The position numbers and the translations under genes are program-made. Below are positions 9,343 through 18,246 of a DNA stretch of 64,000 nt, piece after piece. The notes beneath the pieces are model-generated. The model was given only the letters and a program-made list of their open reading frames with translations, was not told the DNA's origin and searched no databases. Numbering within the stretch: position 1 is the stretch's first letter; every line of letters starts with the position of its first letter. The stretch covers positions 1 to 64,000 of the forward strand of contig NZ_FNAN01000009.1 of NCBI RefSeq assembly GCF_900101885.1, written 5' to 3'. This DNA comes from Dyadobacter soli (GTDB lineage: Bacteria > Bacteroidota > Bacteroidia > Cytophagales > Spirosomataceae).

Positions 9343-10053
9343 TCAAGCCTGCTGCGTCAGCTTCTTGAAAATATCTTCCAGTGAATCGCCCGTCTCGCGG
9401 AGTTCTTGCAACGAGCTGTCGCTCACTACTTTGCCCTTATTGATGATAATTACGCGGTCGCACAATGCTTCTACCTCCTGCATAATGTGCGTGGAAAAAA
9501 GCACTGTTTTGTCTTTCCCGGCCGTGCGTATCACTTCGCGGATCTCCTGGATCTGGTTCGGATCGAGGCCGGTTGTGGGTTCATCGAGGATGAGTACATC
9601 CGGATTGTGCAAAAACGATTGCGCCAATCCCACGCGCTGCCGGTACCCTTTGGAAAGCTGCCCGATTTTCTTTCGGCGCTCAGGTTCCAGCCCGCACATC
9701 GCGATCACCTCATCCACCCGCGCACGCAATGCTGTGCCATTCATGCCGTACAGTTTTCCCGAAAAAAGCAGGAATTCCGTCACGTACATATCCAGGTACA
9801 GCGGGTTGTGCTCGGGCAGGTAACCAATGGCCCTGCGCGCAGGCATCGGCTGCTGTATCACATCGAAATCCGAAACTTTGGCCAGGCCTTCGGTAGGTTT
9901 GAGGTAACCCGTCAGGATTTTCATCGTTGTGGATTTCCCCGCGCCATTCGGACCGAGAAAACCTACAATCTCCCCTTTTTTGAGGGTAAATGAAATCCCG
10001 TCGACCGCACGCTGCGTTCCGTAAACCTTCGTCAAGTTGGTGACTTCGATCAT
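9343..10053 (-). CDS. ABC transporter ATP-binding protein, GldA-like
   Basis: A 236-residue ABC ATPase with Walker A GPNGAGKSTT, signature LSKGYRQRVGLAQ, Walker B VLILDEPTTGLDP and the H-loop FSTHIM. The closest family by eye is GldA, the ATPase of the GldAFG transporter linked to gliding motility. It is shorter than the roughly 300-residue GldA of Flavobacterium, ending soon after the H-loop region. No gldF or gldG permease adjoins, so its partner must lie elsewhere or it serves another ABC-2 exporter. Cytoplasmic face of the inner membrane. Confidence 0.8.
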   Translation of the reverse strand: MIEVTNLTKVYGTQRAVDGISFTLKKGEIVGFLGPNGAGKSTTMKILTGYLKPTEGLAKVSDFDVIQQPMPARRAIGYLPEHNPLYLDMYVTEFLLFSGKLYGMNGTALRARVDEVIAMCGLEPERRKKIGQLSKGYRQRVGLAQSFLHNPDVLILDEPTTGLDPNQIQEIREVIRTAGKDKTVLFSTHIMQEVEALCDRVIIINKGKVVSDSSLQELRETGDSLEDIFKKLTQQA

Positions 10054-10062
10054 TTAATTTCG

Positions 10063-10101
10063 AATGATTGAATGATTGAATGAGTGAATTTTGAATGAGT
10101 G
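10063..10101. repeat. Short tandem octamer repeat (AATGATTG/AATGAGTG)
   Basis: Just upstream of the gldA-like start on its minus strand, AATGATTG occurs twice in tandem (10063-10078), then AATGAGTG, a 7-bp variant, and AATGAGTG again. It may affect the 5' leader of the ATPase transcript; no function is known. Confidence 0.75.
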
Positions 10102-10149
10102 AAAAGTCAGGAAATGTCATGTGTAGTCATGTGTTGTCTCTTATATCCC

Positions 10150-10219
10150 TGACCCCTCCTGACCATTCCTGACCATTCTTGACCCCTCTTGACCATTCCT
10201 GACCCCTCCTGACCATCCG
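10150..10219. repeat. Seven 10-bp tandem repeats, consensus TGACCMYTCC
   Basis: Seven consecutive decamers (TGACCCCTCC, TGACCATTCC, TGACCATTCT, TGACCCCTCT, TGACCATTCC, TGACCCCTCC, TGACCATCCG) fill the space next to the stop codon of the following minus-strand gene. A looser version occurs at 13269-13304. Confidence 0.9.
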
Positions 10220-11335
10220 TTACACTTTCAGGAATAATTTATTCCTGTAAAGTAAATACATAAACGCCCATTGTACGGCGATAAATGCAATTACTTCTCC
10301 TACTGCTTCGAAGCCGTGCGGGAAATAGCTGAGTATGCCGCCGAATATCGCACGGGCGGTGTAGCCGAAGTCTATAAACCGGCCGACCATGTAAATCACA
10401 ATCGAATTCATGCCTATTACCACGAAGAACAGCGTCCATTTGCGGTAGTTGAGCACGTCCACGATCCAGTAGAACAATGCGAGCAGCAATGTACTGAACC
10501 CGCCGGCGCAGAGTACGAACGAGCTGGTCCAGAGGTTTTTGTTGATAGGGAAAAAATAATCCCAGACGAGGCAGACGAGCAGGCTGACCACTCCTGCAAA
10601 AACCAGGTAAATGACTTTGCTTTTTTGGGAAAGCACTTCATGGCTCGTACGCAGGAGCTCGCCCGCGAAAATGCCCATCAGGCCTGTCGCAATGGCCGGA
10701 ATGGTCGAAACGAGACCTTCGGGATCGTGAATGGTGAGGTGGAGGCGGCCGGGGATGATCATTTTATCGATGTAGCTGGCCGGGTTGCAGTCGATGGTCA
10801 GCAATCCTGCGCCGCAGCCGGGGACCGGATAGAACATCATGAACAAATAGTAGCCGATCAGCAGCCCGCCGAACCAGATCCAGCGGGCACGGTAGCCGAA
10901 GTAGAGGTAAATGATTTGCGCGAACATCCCCGCGAGCCCGATGCGTGCGAGTACGCTCGGGTAGCGCATCTGCGACCATTCCGTTTCGAAAAGGCCGTTG
11001 TTATAAATGATACCCAGTATCACCAGGATAATGCCACGCTGGATCACCTTGCGGGCCAGTTGCGACGGCGGTACGCCTTTTTCGAGCCGGCTGCCGAGCG
11101 AAAATGGCGTCGAAACGCCGGCCATGAAGAGGAATGTGGGGAAAATGAGGTCGTAGGCACGGAAACCATTCCAATCGGGGTGGGTAAACTGGTGGGCCAG
11201 GACTATCGCCCACGACCAGCCGGTCACTTTGGCGAGCACATGGAAAATTTCTTCGCCACCCGAAATCCAGAACATATCAAAACCACGCAACGTATCCAGG
11301 GACAATAACCTTTGTGAAGGAGCACTATCTTTCAT
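10220..11335 (-). CDS. DUF5009/HGSNAT-like membrane acyltransferase
   Basis: A 371-residue polytopic membrane protein with about ten hydrophobic segments. The N-terminal signature RLLSLDTLRGFDMFWISGG and the FPTFLFMAGVSTPFSLGSR loop are typical of the heparan-alpha-glucosaminide N-acetyltransferase-like/DUF5009 family (related to NagX), which acetylate sugars across membranes using cytoplasmic acetyl-CoA. The substrate cannot be read from the sequence; an amino sugar from cell wall or polysaccharide turnover would fit the GH3 fusion gene nearby. Its stop codon abuts the decamer repeat. Confidence 0.82.
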   Translation of the reverse strand: MKDSAPSQRLLSLDTLRGFDMFWISGGEEIFHVLAKVTGWSWAIVLAHQFTHPDWNGFRAYDLIFPTFLFMAGVSTPFSLGSRLEKGVPPSQLARKVIQRGIILVILGIIYNNGLFETEWSQMRYPSVLARIGLAGMFAQIIYLYFGYRARWIWFGGLLIGYYLFMMFYPVPGCGAGLLTIDCNPASYIDKMIIPGRLHLTIHDPEGLVSTIPAIATGLMGIFAGELLRTSHEVLSQKSKVIYLVFAGVVSLLVCLVWDYFFPINKNLWTSSFVLCAGGFSTLLLALFYWIVDVLNYRKWTLFFVVIGMNSIVIYMVGRFIDFGYTARAIFGGILSYFPHGFEAVGEVIAFIAVQWAFMYLLYRNKLFLKV

Positions 11336-11566
11336 CTGATAAAACAGGGTGTAGGGAAATAAAATTTGGGAAATAGAATGGAGTTTGAAATAAAACCAAT
11401 AGCAACTACTGTAAAGATTGTAAAAAATACCATCCGTGCTCCCGTGTAAAACTATATTTATTTGAATAACCCTAAAACTCTGGGAGATAATGAAAAACGG
11501 GCGGCATTATATACTACCGCTTCCAAACGCCGTTATAAGCATCGAATTTTAACCCATGATCACCCC

Positions 11567-12040
11567 ATGAAACGAATCCTGACGCTGATGTTCGCCCTCG
11601 GCTTGCTTTTCGGCAGCTTTACCACTTCCAATTCCTTCGCACAAAGCCGCCGCGACCGTAATGGAAACGACGACCGCGACAACTACGAACGCCAGGACGA
11701 CCGCAAAGACAAGCGTCGCAACGACGATGCGTTCCTGAACGACGACGCTGCCAATAGCAAGCTGAATAACCGGCGGTTGGAAAAGAACATGGACAAATAC
11801 GCCGACCAGCTCCAACTCACAAAACGTCAGCAGAAGCAGCTCAAAAAGATCGACCGCCGTTACGCGAGAATGGAAAGAAAAATGAAGCGCCGCGGCGACA
11901 ACAAACGCAGCGATCGCAAACGCCTCGCCGAGGAAAAGCGCATTGAAATCATCGAAATCCTGACGCCCGACCAGCAGCAGACGCTGGAAGTATTATCGAA
12001 AAAGGGGCGGTTTAGTTTTGAGCAGTTGTTTGGGAGATAA
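11567..12040 (+). CDS. Small secreted, highly charged protein (Spy/CpxP- or DUF4890-like)
   Basis: The likely start is ATG at 11567, which opens a signal peptide (MKRILTLMFALGLLFGSF, cleavage near SFAQ); an in-frame start further upstream would put 35 unlikely residues before it. The mature protein of about 130 residues is Arg/Lys/Asp-rich and predicted helical, with LQLTKRQQKQLKKIDRRY followed by a basic stretch and the ending LTPDQQQTLEVLSKKGRFS. The 'LTxxQ' pattern recalls periplasmic Spy/CpxP-type stress proteins. Exact family is uncertain; periplasmic location is inferred from the signal peptide. Confidence 0.7.
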   Translation: MKRILTLMFALGLLFGSFTTSNSFAQSRRDRNGNDDRDNYERQDDRKDKRRNDDAFLNDDAANSKLNNRRLEKNMDKYADQLQLTKRQQKQLKKIDRRYARMERKMKRRGDNKRSDRKRLAEEKRIEIIEILTPDQQQTLEVLSKKGRFSFEQLFGR

Positions 12041-12060
12041 GCCTTTGAGGTCGCCAAAAC

Positions 12061-12158
12061 ATGATTATTTGGGATTTAAATCCAAAATAATCATAATATT
12101 TTTGGATTTGAATCCTTGAATATCATAATTTTAATGGAATTGAATCCGAAATTATGAT
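12061..12158 (+). promoter_or_regulatory. Array of three palindromic operators before the AAA/DUF4143 ATPase
   Basis: Three related inverted repeats share the core GGATTTGAATCC. Site 1 (12061-12094) pairs at 16 of 17 positions, site 2 spans 12096-12123, and site 3 (12122-12158) has perfect 10-bp outer arms ATCATAATTT/AAATTATGAT. Core centres are spaced 32 bp apart, about three helical turns. A plausible promoter is embedded: TTG in site 2 (12102-12104), 21 nt, then TAATTTTA in site 3 (12126-12133). Site 3 covers the ATG of the ATPase, which points to autoregulation, probably by the ATPase itself (inference). Confidence 0.75.
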
Positions 12159-13281
12159 AGTTAGGAGCCAACAGCAAGCTGCATTAGATTCTTTATTTAA
12201 AGGAAAAGCATTTATCATTTACGGGCCAAGACAGGCTGGTAAGACTACTTTTTCAGAGCAACTGCTTCAAATAGTTGCTAAAAAGACCTTGCGACTCAAC
12301 GGCGATGATGCCGATACCCGCGAGGCTTTTCTGCGCCCGAATGTCACTTTGCTTGAAAGGATTATTGGAGATCACGAAATCGTATTCATCGACGAAGCGC
12401 AACGCATTCAGGATATCGGCGTTGTGATCAAGATCATCGTCGATCGGTTGAAGCATGTACAAGTGATCGCGACAGGTTCATCATCCTTCGAGTTGGCCGG
12501 CAATATCAATGAACCGCTTACCGGTAGGCGTTATGAGATGCAGTTGCTGCCCATTTCCTACGAAGAATTAGTCAATTATACCGATTACCTTACCGAGCAA
12601 CGACTTTTGGAACAAAGGCTGATCTATGGCTCGTATCCCGAAATCGTTACAGACCCGGTGAATGCCGAAAAGCACCTCAAGCTCATCGCTAACAGCTATT
12701 TGTATAAGGATTTACTCGTGCTGGAACAGGTTAAAAAACCTGTTTTGCTCGAAAAGATTGTAAAGGCGATTGCATTACAGGTAGGAAGCGAAGTGAGTGT
12801 CTCGGAAATTGGCAGGCTGGTCCAGGCAGACAATAAGACCGTGGAAAAATATATTGATCTGCTGGAAAAGGCGTTTGTGCTTTTTACGATACCGGCGTTT
12901 TCAGGAAATGTTCGTACCGAGATCAAAAAGGGGAGGAAGATTTATTTTTACGATAACGGGATTATCAATGCGGTAACGAACAATTTTAACCCGCTACAAA
13001 ACAGAAAGGATGTTGGCGCATTGTGGGAAAACTACGTCATCAGTGAGCGCAAGAAATATCTCAACACGAAAGAGCTGGATGCTAAAATGTATTTCTGGCG
13101 AACCACGCAGCAACAGGAGGTAGACTATATCGAGGAAGTAAAGGGCGAGTTGCGAGCATTTGAGTTCAAATGGAACTCCGAAGCGTCTGTCCGCTTTCCA
13201 TCGACTTTTTTAACTAACTACCCTCATGTAGCAACTGGGCTGGTTACTCCGGCAACAAGGGACCAATTCCTGACCTCCTGA
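12154..13281 (+). CDS. AAA ATPase with C-terminal DUF4143 domain
   Basis: A 375-residue protein with N-terminal P-loop ATPase: Walker A GPRQAGKTT near residues 24-32 and Walker B IVFIDEAQRI. A sensor-type segment VIATGSSSFELAGNI follows. The C-terminal half (about 195-340) matches the DUF4143 layout, which contains a winged-helix segment (VSVSEIGRLVQADNKTVEKY) and a nuclease-like fold (WRTTQQQEVDYIEE). The family is common and often patchily distributed in Bacteroidota; its function is unknown. The gene is single, convergent with nuoM, and its last codons lie in a TGACC-type repeat. The start lies inside the third operator palindrome. Confidence 0.9.
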   Translation: MIVRSQQQAALDSLFKGKAFIIYGPRQAGKTTFSEQLLQIVAKKTLRLNGDDADTREAFLRPNVTLLERIIGDHEIVFIDEAQRIQDIGVVIKIIVDRLKHVQVIATGSSSFELAGNINEPLTGRRYEMQLLPISYEELVNYTDYLTEQRLLEQRLIYGSYPEIVTDPVNAEKHLKLIANSYLYKDLLVLEQVKKPVLLEKIVKAIALQVGSEVSVSEIGRLVQADNKTVEKYIDLLEKAFVLFTIPAFSGNVRTEIKKGRKIYFYDNGIINAVTNNFNPLQNRKDVGALWENYVISERKKYLNTKELDAKMYFWRTTQQQEVDYIEEVKGELRAFEFKWNSEASVRFPSTFLTNYPHVATGLVTPATRDQFLTS

Positions 13282-13304
13282 CCACCACCTGACAATACCT
13301 GACC
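13269..13304. repeat. CCTGACC-type short repeats at the ATPase/nuoM junction
   Basis: The motif CCTGAC(C/A) occurs four times in 36 bp, spanning the last codons and stop of the DUF4143 ATPase. It resembles the decamer array at 10150-10219. Confidence 0.65.
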
Positions 13305-13307
13305 TTA

Positions 13308-14978
13308 CTACTTCAACCCATCCAACCAAGCCTCAATCGTAGGCCCCGACATATCAAACAACAACCCCGGCAAAATGCCGACCAGGATCGTGAGGATAAC
13401 CAATGGTACGAGCATGGCTTTTTCCCGCCGGGTGAGATCGGTAAGGACCTGGGTGGTGGCGTTTTTGTACCAGAATGAACTGAAAAACATGCGCTGGTAG
13501 GTCCAGAGGAAGTATCCGGCGGCGAGGACGATGCCTAATGTGGATAATGCGGGAATCCATACGGGCAATGCGTCGGACTGGAATGCGCCCATGAGCGTGA
13601 ACAATTCGCCGACGAAGCCGGAGAAGCCCGGTAAGCCCAGCGATGCGAAGAATGCAATGCCCGTGACGACGGTGTATTGCGGCATGACGGTGATCAGGCC
13701 GCGATAATTGTCGATGCGGCGGTCGTGGGTACGGTCGTAGAGCACGCCGGTGAGCAAGAATAGCATTGCCGATAGTATACCGTGACTAACCATCTGGTAA
13801 ATGGCGCCATTGAATCCCTCGGGCGTGAACGCGGCGATACCCAGTAATACGAAACCCATGTGGGATACCGAGGAGTAGGCGATCATTTTCTTCAGATCGT
13901 GCTGGCCCAATGCATTGAAACCGCCGTAAACGATCGAGATCATGCCCAGAATGGCGAGCGGAATGGCGCTGTACAATGCCTCGGCCGGAAAGAAGCCGTC
14001 GACGATCCGGATGAAACCGTAACCCCCGATTTTCAGCAAAATACCTGCGAGCACGACGGATATGGGCGTGGGCGCTTCCACGTGCGCGTCGGGTAGCCAC
14101 GTGTGTACGGGCACGACGGGCAATTTTACCGCGAAACCGATAAACAAGAACCAGAATGCCAGCAAACGTACCGGAACATCGGCGATGAAAAACTCGGATG
14201 CGGCGCTCAGGATCGAGCCGGGAATGTAGTTGCCGGGATCGGCCAGGTAGGTGAAACGGAATGTGTGAATAAGTTGCTCCGGCGCGATTTTACCGTCAAA
14301 AAGCCATTGCTGGATCTGTGGGATCATGTCGGGGTGGATCGCGTCTTCGGGACCGATGAGACCCACCGCACGCGCCGTTTCCACCGGATCGATTACCGAA
14401 AGGTACAGGCCGATCATTACGATCAGGATCAGTAACGAGCCCAGGAATGTGTAAATGAAGAATTTCAATGCCGCATATTCGCGCCGCGGGCCGCCCCACA
14501 AGCCAATGAGGAAGTACATCGGCAGGAGCATGAATTCGAAGAACAGATAGAACAGGAAGAAATCCTGCGCCAGGAAACAGCCCATTACGCTGCCGCAAAG
14601 CAGCAAATACAAACCGAAATAGGCCCGTGATTTGTGATTGACATTCCACGAACTGATCACACCCACCAGCAATACCACCACGGCCAGCAGCACCAACGGA
14701 AAACTGATTCCGTCCACAGCCAATGCGTAATCAATGGAAACCACACCCAGTGAACCGATCGGCAGCGTGATCCATTCCCTCACCTCGGAAAGTTGCAGCG
14801 CGGCGTCCTGGCTATTGAATGACAAATACGATACCGCTGTAACGACTACTTCCAGCAGCAATGCCACCAGTGCGATGAGTCGGAAATTGTGCTGGCTATC
14901 GACCGGCCAGAATGCGACGGCCGCGGCACCCAGTAATGGTATGGCAATTAAGAAGGTGAGTATATGATCAATCATCAA
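13308..14978 (-). CDS. nuoM: NADH-quinone oxidoreductase subunit M
   Basis: A 556-residue antiporter-like membrane subunit of respiratory complex I with about 14 transmembrane helices. Recognisable motifs include FFLFYLFFEFMLLPMYFLIG (conserved TM5 Glu), KLPVVPVHTWLPDAHVEAPT (the NuoM/L signature with essential Lys), and SVSHMGFVLLG. It forms part of the proton-pumping arm in the inner membrane. It lies 26 bp downstream of nuoL on the same strand; nuoN does not follow, since the downstream gene is a convergent ATPase. Confidence 0.95.
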   Translation of the reverse strand: MMIDHILTFLIAIPLLGAAAVAFWPVDSQHNFRLIALVALLLEVVVTAVSYLSFNSQDAALQLSEVREWITLPIGSLGVVSIDYALAVDGISFPLVLLAVVVLLVGVISSWNVNHKSRAYFGLYLLLCGSVMGCFLAQDFFLFYLFFEFMLLPMYFLIGLWGGPRREYAALKFFIYTFLGSLLILIVMIGLYLSVIDPVETARAVGLIGPEDAIHPDMIPQIQQWLFDGKIAPEQLIHTFRFTYLADPGNYIPGSILSAASEFFIADVPVRLLAFWFLFIGFAVKLPVVPVHTWLPDAHVEAPTPISVVLAGILLKIGGYGFIRIVDGFFPAEALYSAIPLAILGMISIVYGGFNALGQHDLKKMIAYSSVSHMGFVLLGIAAFTPEGFNGAIYQMVSHGILSAMLFLLTGVLYDRTHDRRIDNYRGLITVMPQYTVVTGIAFFASLGLPGFSGFVGELFTLMGAFQSDALPVWIPALSTLGIVLAAGYFLWTYQRMFFSSFWYKNATTQVLTDLTRREKAMLVPLVILTILVGILPGLLFDMSGPTIEAWLDGLK

Positions 14979-15004
14979 GCATTAATTTAACCGGCCGGTG
15001 CGCG

Positions 15005-16972
15005 TCAGATCGCAACCAACCACAATATCAATAAAAAGACGCCCATTACGGCCACGATGTAGTACGACTGGATCCGGCCGCTCTGCATATTCCGCGCGGC
15101 CTGTCCGGCGGAGCGGATCGAGAAGACGGTGAGGTTCACAGCACCGTCGACGAATAACCTGTCGACCCAGGCAATGAAATGTCCGAACACCAGGCTGCCT
15201 TTCGCAACCAGATCGACGAGGGCGTCGACAATATTTTTTTCGAAGGCTTTGAGGTACTTCGCGATCAACTCGAACGGAATGAGGAAATAATGCTCATTGG
15301 AATAACCCCGCAGCCAGTTCCACGGGCTCTGTGCAGGTTCGCCTGCCGGTATCGGGTCGTTCACTTTGAATGGATTAGTGGCGGCCGTTTCGCGGTAGGC
15401 AAGGAAAATCGACACAAATGTAACAGCGCTCGCGACGAACGGCACCCATACCAGATGCTCGCCGTGCTCTTGGCCGATCCAATGCAGGAACCAACCTTCC
15501 GCATTGAACGGATTCACCGAAAACCAGAAGAACAGCGATAATGCCGAAAGCAATGCCATTGGCAGCCACATCGCCACCGGCGACTCGTGCGGGTGTACAA
15601 TCGCAGGGAAACGTTTTGCTCCGAAAAATACCAGCCATACCTGTCGCGTCATGTAAAATGCGGTTAACCCGGCCGATAAAATGACCAGTACCGGGAATAT
15701 GTAGCCCAACGCGCCAAATTCCGCAGCCCAGAGGAAGCCTTCCGTGATGATCGCGTCTTTGGAGAGGAAGCCCGAGAAAAATGGTAACCCTGCCAATGCA
15801 GCCGCGCAGATCAAATAGCAGATAAATGTAATGGGCAATGCCTTGCGCAAACCGCCCATGGTGCGCATATCCTGCGGGTCATAACCCGGCAATTCGTTCC
15901 CAGGCAATTCATTGCCTGGAGTGACCGCGTGAATCACCGAACCTGCCGAAAGGAACAATCCCGCCTTGAAGAACGCGTGCGTCGCCAAATGGAACAATGC
16001 CGTTTGCCAGCTTCCAAAACCAACCGCCATGACCATCAGCCCGAGCTGCGACATGGTCGAATAAGCGAGCACTTTTTTGATATCCCAACCTTTCAATGCC
16101 TTTACAGCGCCGGTGACCATCGTAATGGCGCCGATAGTGAGAATGACCAAACGGGCGTCGACAGTTAGCAAAAAGGATATTCTTGCCAACAAAAAAATCC
16201 CTGCCGCAACCATCGTAGCCGCGTGGATCAATGCGGAAACGGGTGTAGGGCCCTCCATGGCGTCGGGTAGCCAGCCCGAGAGCGGAAACTGGGCCGATTT
16301 ACCTACACAGCCGCCGAAAAGACAAATGCCGATGGCCGTCAGAATGCCGGGGTGGATCGTACCGATTTCAAGCGAAAGCACTTCAAAGTCCGTAGAGCCA
16401 ATATAGTAGAAGAGCATTAATATACCTGTCAGGAAGGCCGCGTCGCCAATGCGGTTCAGCACAAATGCCTTCTGTGCTGCCCAGACAGGTCTTTTTTTAG
16501 TATACCAAAAACCAATCAGCAGATACGACGACAGCCCGACAAGCTCCCAGAAAATGTACATGACCAGCAAACTTCCCGCGAGTACAATGCCGAGCATCGA
16601 AAAAAGGAAGAGCTGGATGAATGCAAAATAACGGTTCACATTCTGGTCGTCGTGCATGTATGCGGTCGAAAACAGCTGCACGAGCAACGCTACGAAATGC
16701 ACGATGACGAGCATCATCGTCGAGAGCGTATCGAATCGAAAGGAAAGTTCTATGGAATGGCTGCCGATGGTAAGCCACTGAAAACGAATGTAATGGTCGG
16801 CTCCGGGATCGGCGGAAGTAACACTAATGAACAGCCCGACGGCTGTAACCAGCACCCCGATCCAACCCGCAAATTTATTTAGACTCGTTCCACCAAGCCA
16901 CAGCAACAAAAAGCACGAGAACGGCAAGCCCAACAGCAAATAAGCAGGTAAGTGGAATGCGGTGTCGGGCAT
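15005..16972 (-). CDS. nuoL: NADH-quinone oxidoreductase subunit L
   Basis: About 655 residues, the usual length for NuoL, the distal proton-pumping subunit of complex I. Motifs include FWELVGLSSYLLIGFWY, FPLSGWLPDAMEGPTPVSAL and the amphipathic C-terminal tail expected for the lateral helix. The ATG at 16972 (MPDTAFHLPAYLL) is preferred because it begins directly before the first membrane helix; the frame is open to a TTG at 17032, adding 20 hydrophilic residues. It is followed by nuoM. The genes for the other complex I subunits are not in this window. Confidence 0.95.
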   Translation of the reverse strand: MPDTAFHLPAYLLLGLPFSCFLLLWLGGTSLNKFAGWIGVLVTAVGLFISVTSADPGADHYIRFQWLTIGSHSIELSFRFDTLSTMMLVIVHFVALLVQLFSTAYMHDDQNVNRYFAFIQLFLFSMLGIVLAGSLLVMYIFWELVGLSSYLLIGFWYTKKRPVWAAQKAFVLNRIGDAAFLTGILMLFYYIGSTDFEVLSLEIGTIHPGILTAIGICLFGGCVGKSAQFPLSGWLPDAMEGPTPVSALIHAATMVAAGIFLLARISFLLTVDARLVILTIGAITMVTGAVKALKGWDIKKVLAYSTMSQLGLMVMAVGFGSWQTALFHLATHAFFKAGLFLSAGSVIHAVTPGNELPGNELPGYDPQDMRTMGGLRKALPITFICYLICAAALAGLPFFSGFLSKDAIITEGFLWAAEFGALGYIFPVLVILSAGLTAFYMTRQVWLVFFGAKRFPAIVHPHESPVAMWLPMALLSALSLFFWFSVNPFNAEGWFLHWIGQEHGEHLVWVPFVASAVTFVSIFLAYRETAATNPFKVNDPIPAGEPAQSPWNWLRGYSNEHYFLIPFELIAKYLKAFEKNIVDALVDLVAKGSLVFGHFIAWVDRLFVDGAVNLTVFSIRSAGQAARNMQSGRIQSYYIVAVMGVFLLILWLVAI

Positions 16973-17034
16973 GAGAGCGGGAATGCGTTTAATTTCGGCA
17001 AATATCCTGAATTCGCGGCCGAATTCAAACAATG

Positions 17035-18246
17035 CTAGATGTCTTTCTCGATGTCGTCTATCTTCACTGAACCATGAACGACTTCCAGCAGTTCCCGGAG
17101 ATCGTACGTGGAGCGGTTATACGTATTGCCGAGAACGATAATCACCGCGTCGTCTTCGGGGCAAACCCACAGCATGGTGTTGTACCCTTTCCACCAGCCG
17201 CCGTGGTAGATAAACCGGGGCGAATGGTCTTCCTTGATGTGCATACGGAAGCCGTAGCCGTAATTGCGGATGCCGTCGCGTTCGAAGCTCCGGGGCTTGA
17301 ATGCCTCGTCGAGCATTTTCCTTTCGAGGATCAATCCTTTGGTGAGGCCGTTGTAGAACCGGTAAATGTCTAATGTAGTGGAATAGAGTCCCTTATCGCC
17401 GACTACCTCGTCGTAGTAATCCTTATCCAAACGGCGGCCGTACTGGTGGCCGTCGGTGCGGTTTTTGGTGGCGGCGATGGTCGTGTCGGTAACCAGGTAG
17501 GTGTTTTGCATACCCAGCGGCGTGAAAATCTGGCTGTTCAGGTATTTACCGAACGAATCACCGGTTACTTTTTCGACGATCGCGGCGAGGACGCAGTAAT
17601 TGGTATTGCAATAGTTGAACGAGCGGCCGGGGCGGTTGTAGGGCTGAGGCGTGGGTACTACTTTGGCATACCAATCCATAATATCCAGGTTATCAGGATA
17701 TTTCCTGCCGTGGCGGACGCTGTCGTTGAATGAATAAATGTAATTAGGCAGCCCGCTGCGGTGGCTGAGCAGCATATCGACCTTCACACCGTGGTAGGGA
17801 AAATCAGGGAAAAAGCGTTGCACCGAGTCGTCGAGCGCCACGCGGCCTTCCTGGATCAGTTTCAAAACGGCCACGGCCGTAAATGGCTTGGAAAGCGACG
17901 CCAGCTGAAAACGGGAATCGCCCGTGAGCGTGTCCTTCGCCTTCATGTGCGCGAAGCCGAAAGAATTCTGGTAAAGTATTTTGCCTTTCTGGACGATGAG
18001 TACATTCCCATTGAAACCAGCCTTGCGTTTACGCCTGAAAATATCTTCGATTTTGGCAATTTTCTCCGCCATAGCGGCATCGGGATTTGTCACCGCGACT
18101 GGGTCGAGGTTTTTGACATTTTCGCCAGACACGGCCACGTCCGGGGAATCGGTTTTGTTTTTTCTGACTAATCCCCAGGAAATCAACAAAATAACCAGGA
18201 CGGCAATGGCCGTCCACCACACTTTCGGCTGCACTTTTTTCAACAT
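17035..18246 (-). CDS. Serine hydrolase, beta-lactamase/penicillin-binding-protein fold
   Basis: A 403-residue protein with an N-terminal signal anchor (WWTAIAVLVILLISWGLV) and a class C beta-lactamase-like domain. Motifs are LASLSKPFTA (Ser-x-x-Lys), YCNTNYCVL (Tyr-x-Asn) and YHGGWWKGY in place of Lys-Thr-Gly. The family covers D,D-peptidases, esterases and unknown hydrolases, and the substrate is not evident. It ends 62 bp upstream of nuoL on the same strand, which is probably incidental. The anchor places the domain in the periplasm. Confidence 0.88.
   Translation of the reverse strand: MLKKVQPKVWWTAIAVLVILLISWGLVRKNKTDSPDVAVSGENVKNLDPVAVTNPDAAMAEKIAKIEDIFRRKRKAGFNGNVLIVQKGKILYQNSFGFAHMKAKDTLTGDSRFQLASLSKPFTAVAVLKLIQEGRVALDDSVQRFFPDFPYHGVKVDMLLSHRSGLPNYIYSFNDSVRHGRKYPDNLDIMDWYAKVVPTPQPYNRPGRSFNYCNTNYCVLAAIVEKVTGDSFGKYLNSQIFTPLGMQNTYLVTDTTIAATKNRTDGHQYGRRLDKDYYDEVVGDKGLYSTTLDIYRFYNGLTKGLILERKMLDEAFKPRSFERDGIRNYGYGFRMHIKEDHSPRFIYHGGWWKGYNTMLWVCPEDDAVIIVLGNTYNRSTYDLRELLEVVHGSVKIDDIEKDI

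Noticed and set aside
10150..10219. Possible CRISPR array
   Set aside because: Units are 10 bp and contiguous, without spacers; no cas genes are present in the window.
10271..11308. 345-codon plus-strand frame opposite the DUF5009 gene
   Set aside because: It is an antisense shadow in a GC-rich gene; the minus-strand protein has membrane helices and family motifs.
16973..17032. Upstream TTG start for nuoL
   Set aside because: It adds 20 hydrophilic residues before the first helix; the ATG at 16972 fits family N-termini better.
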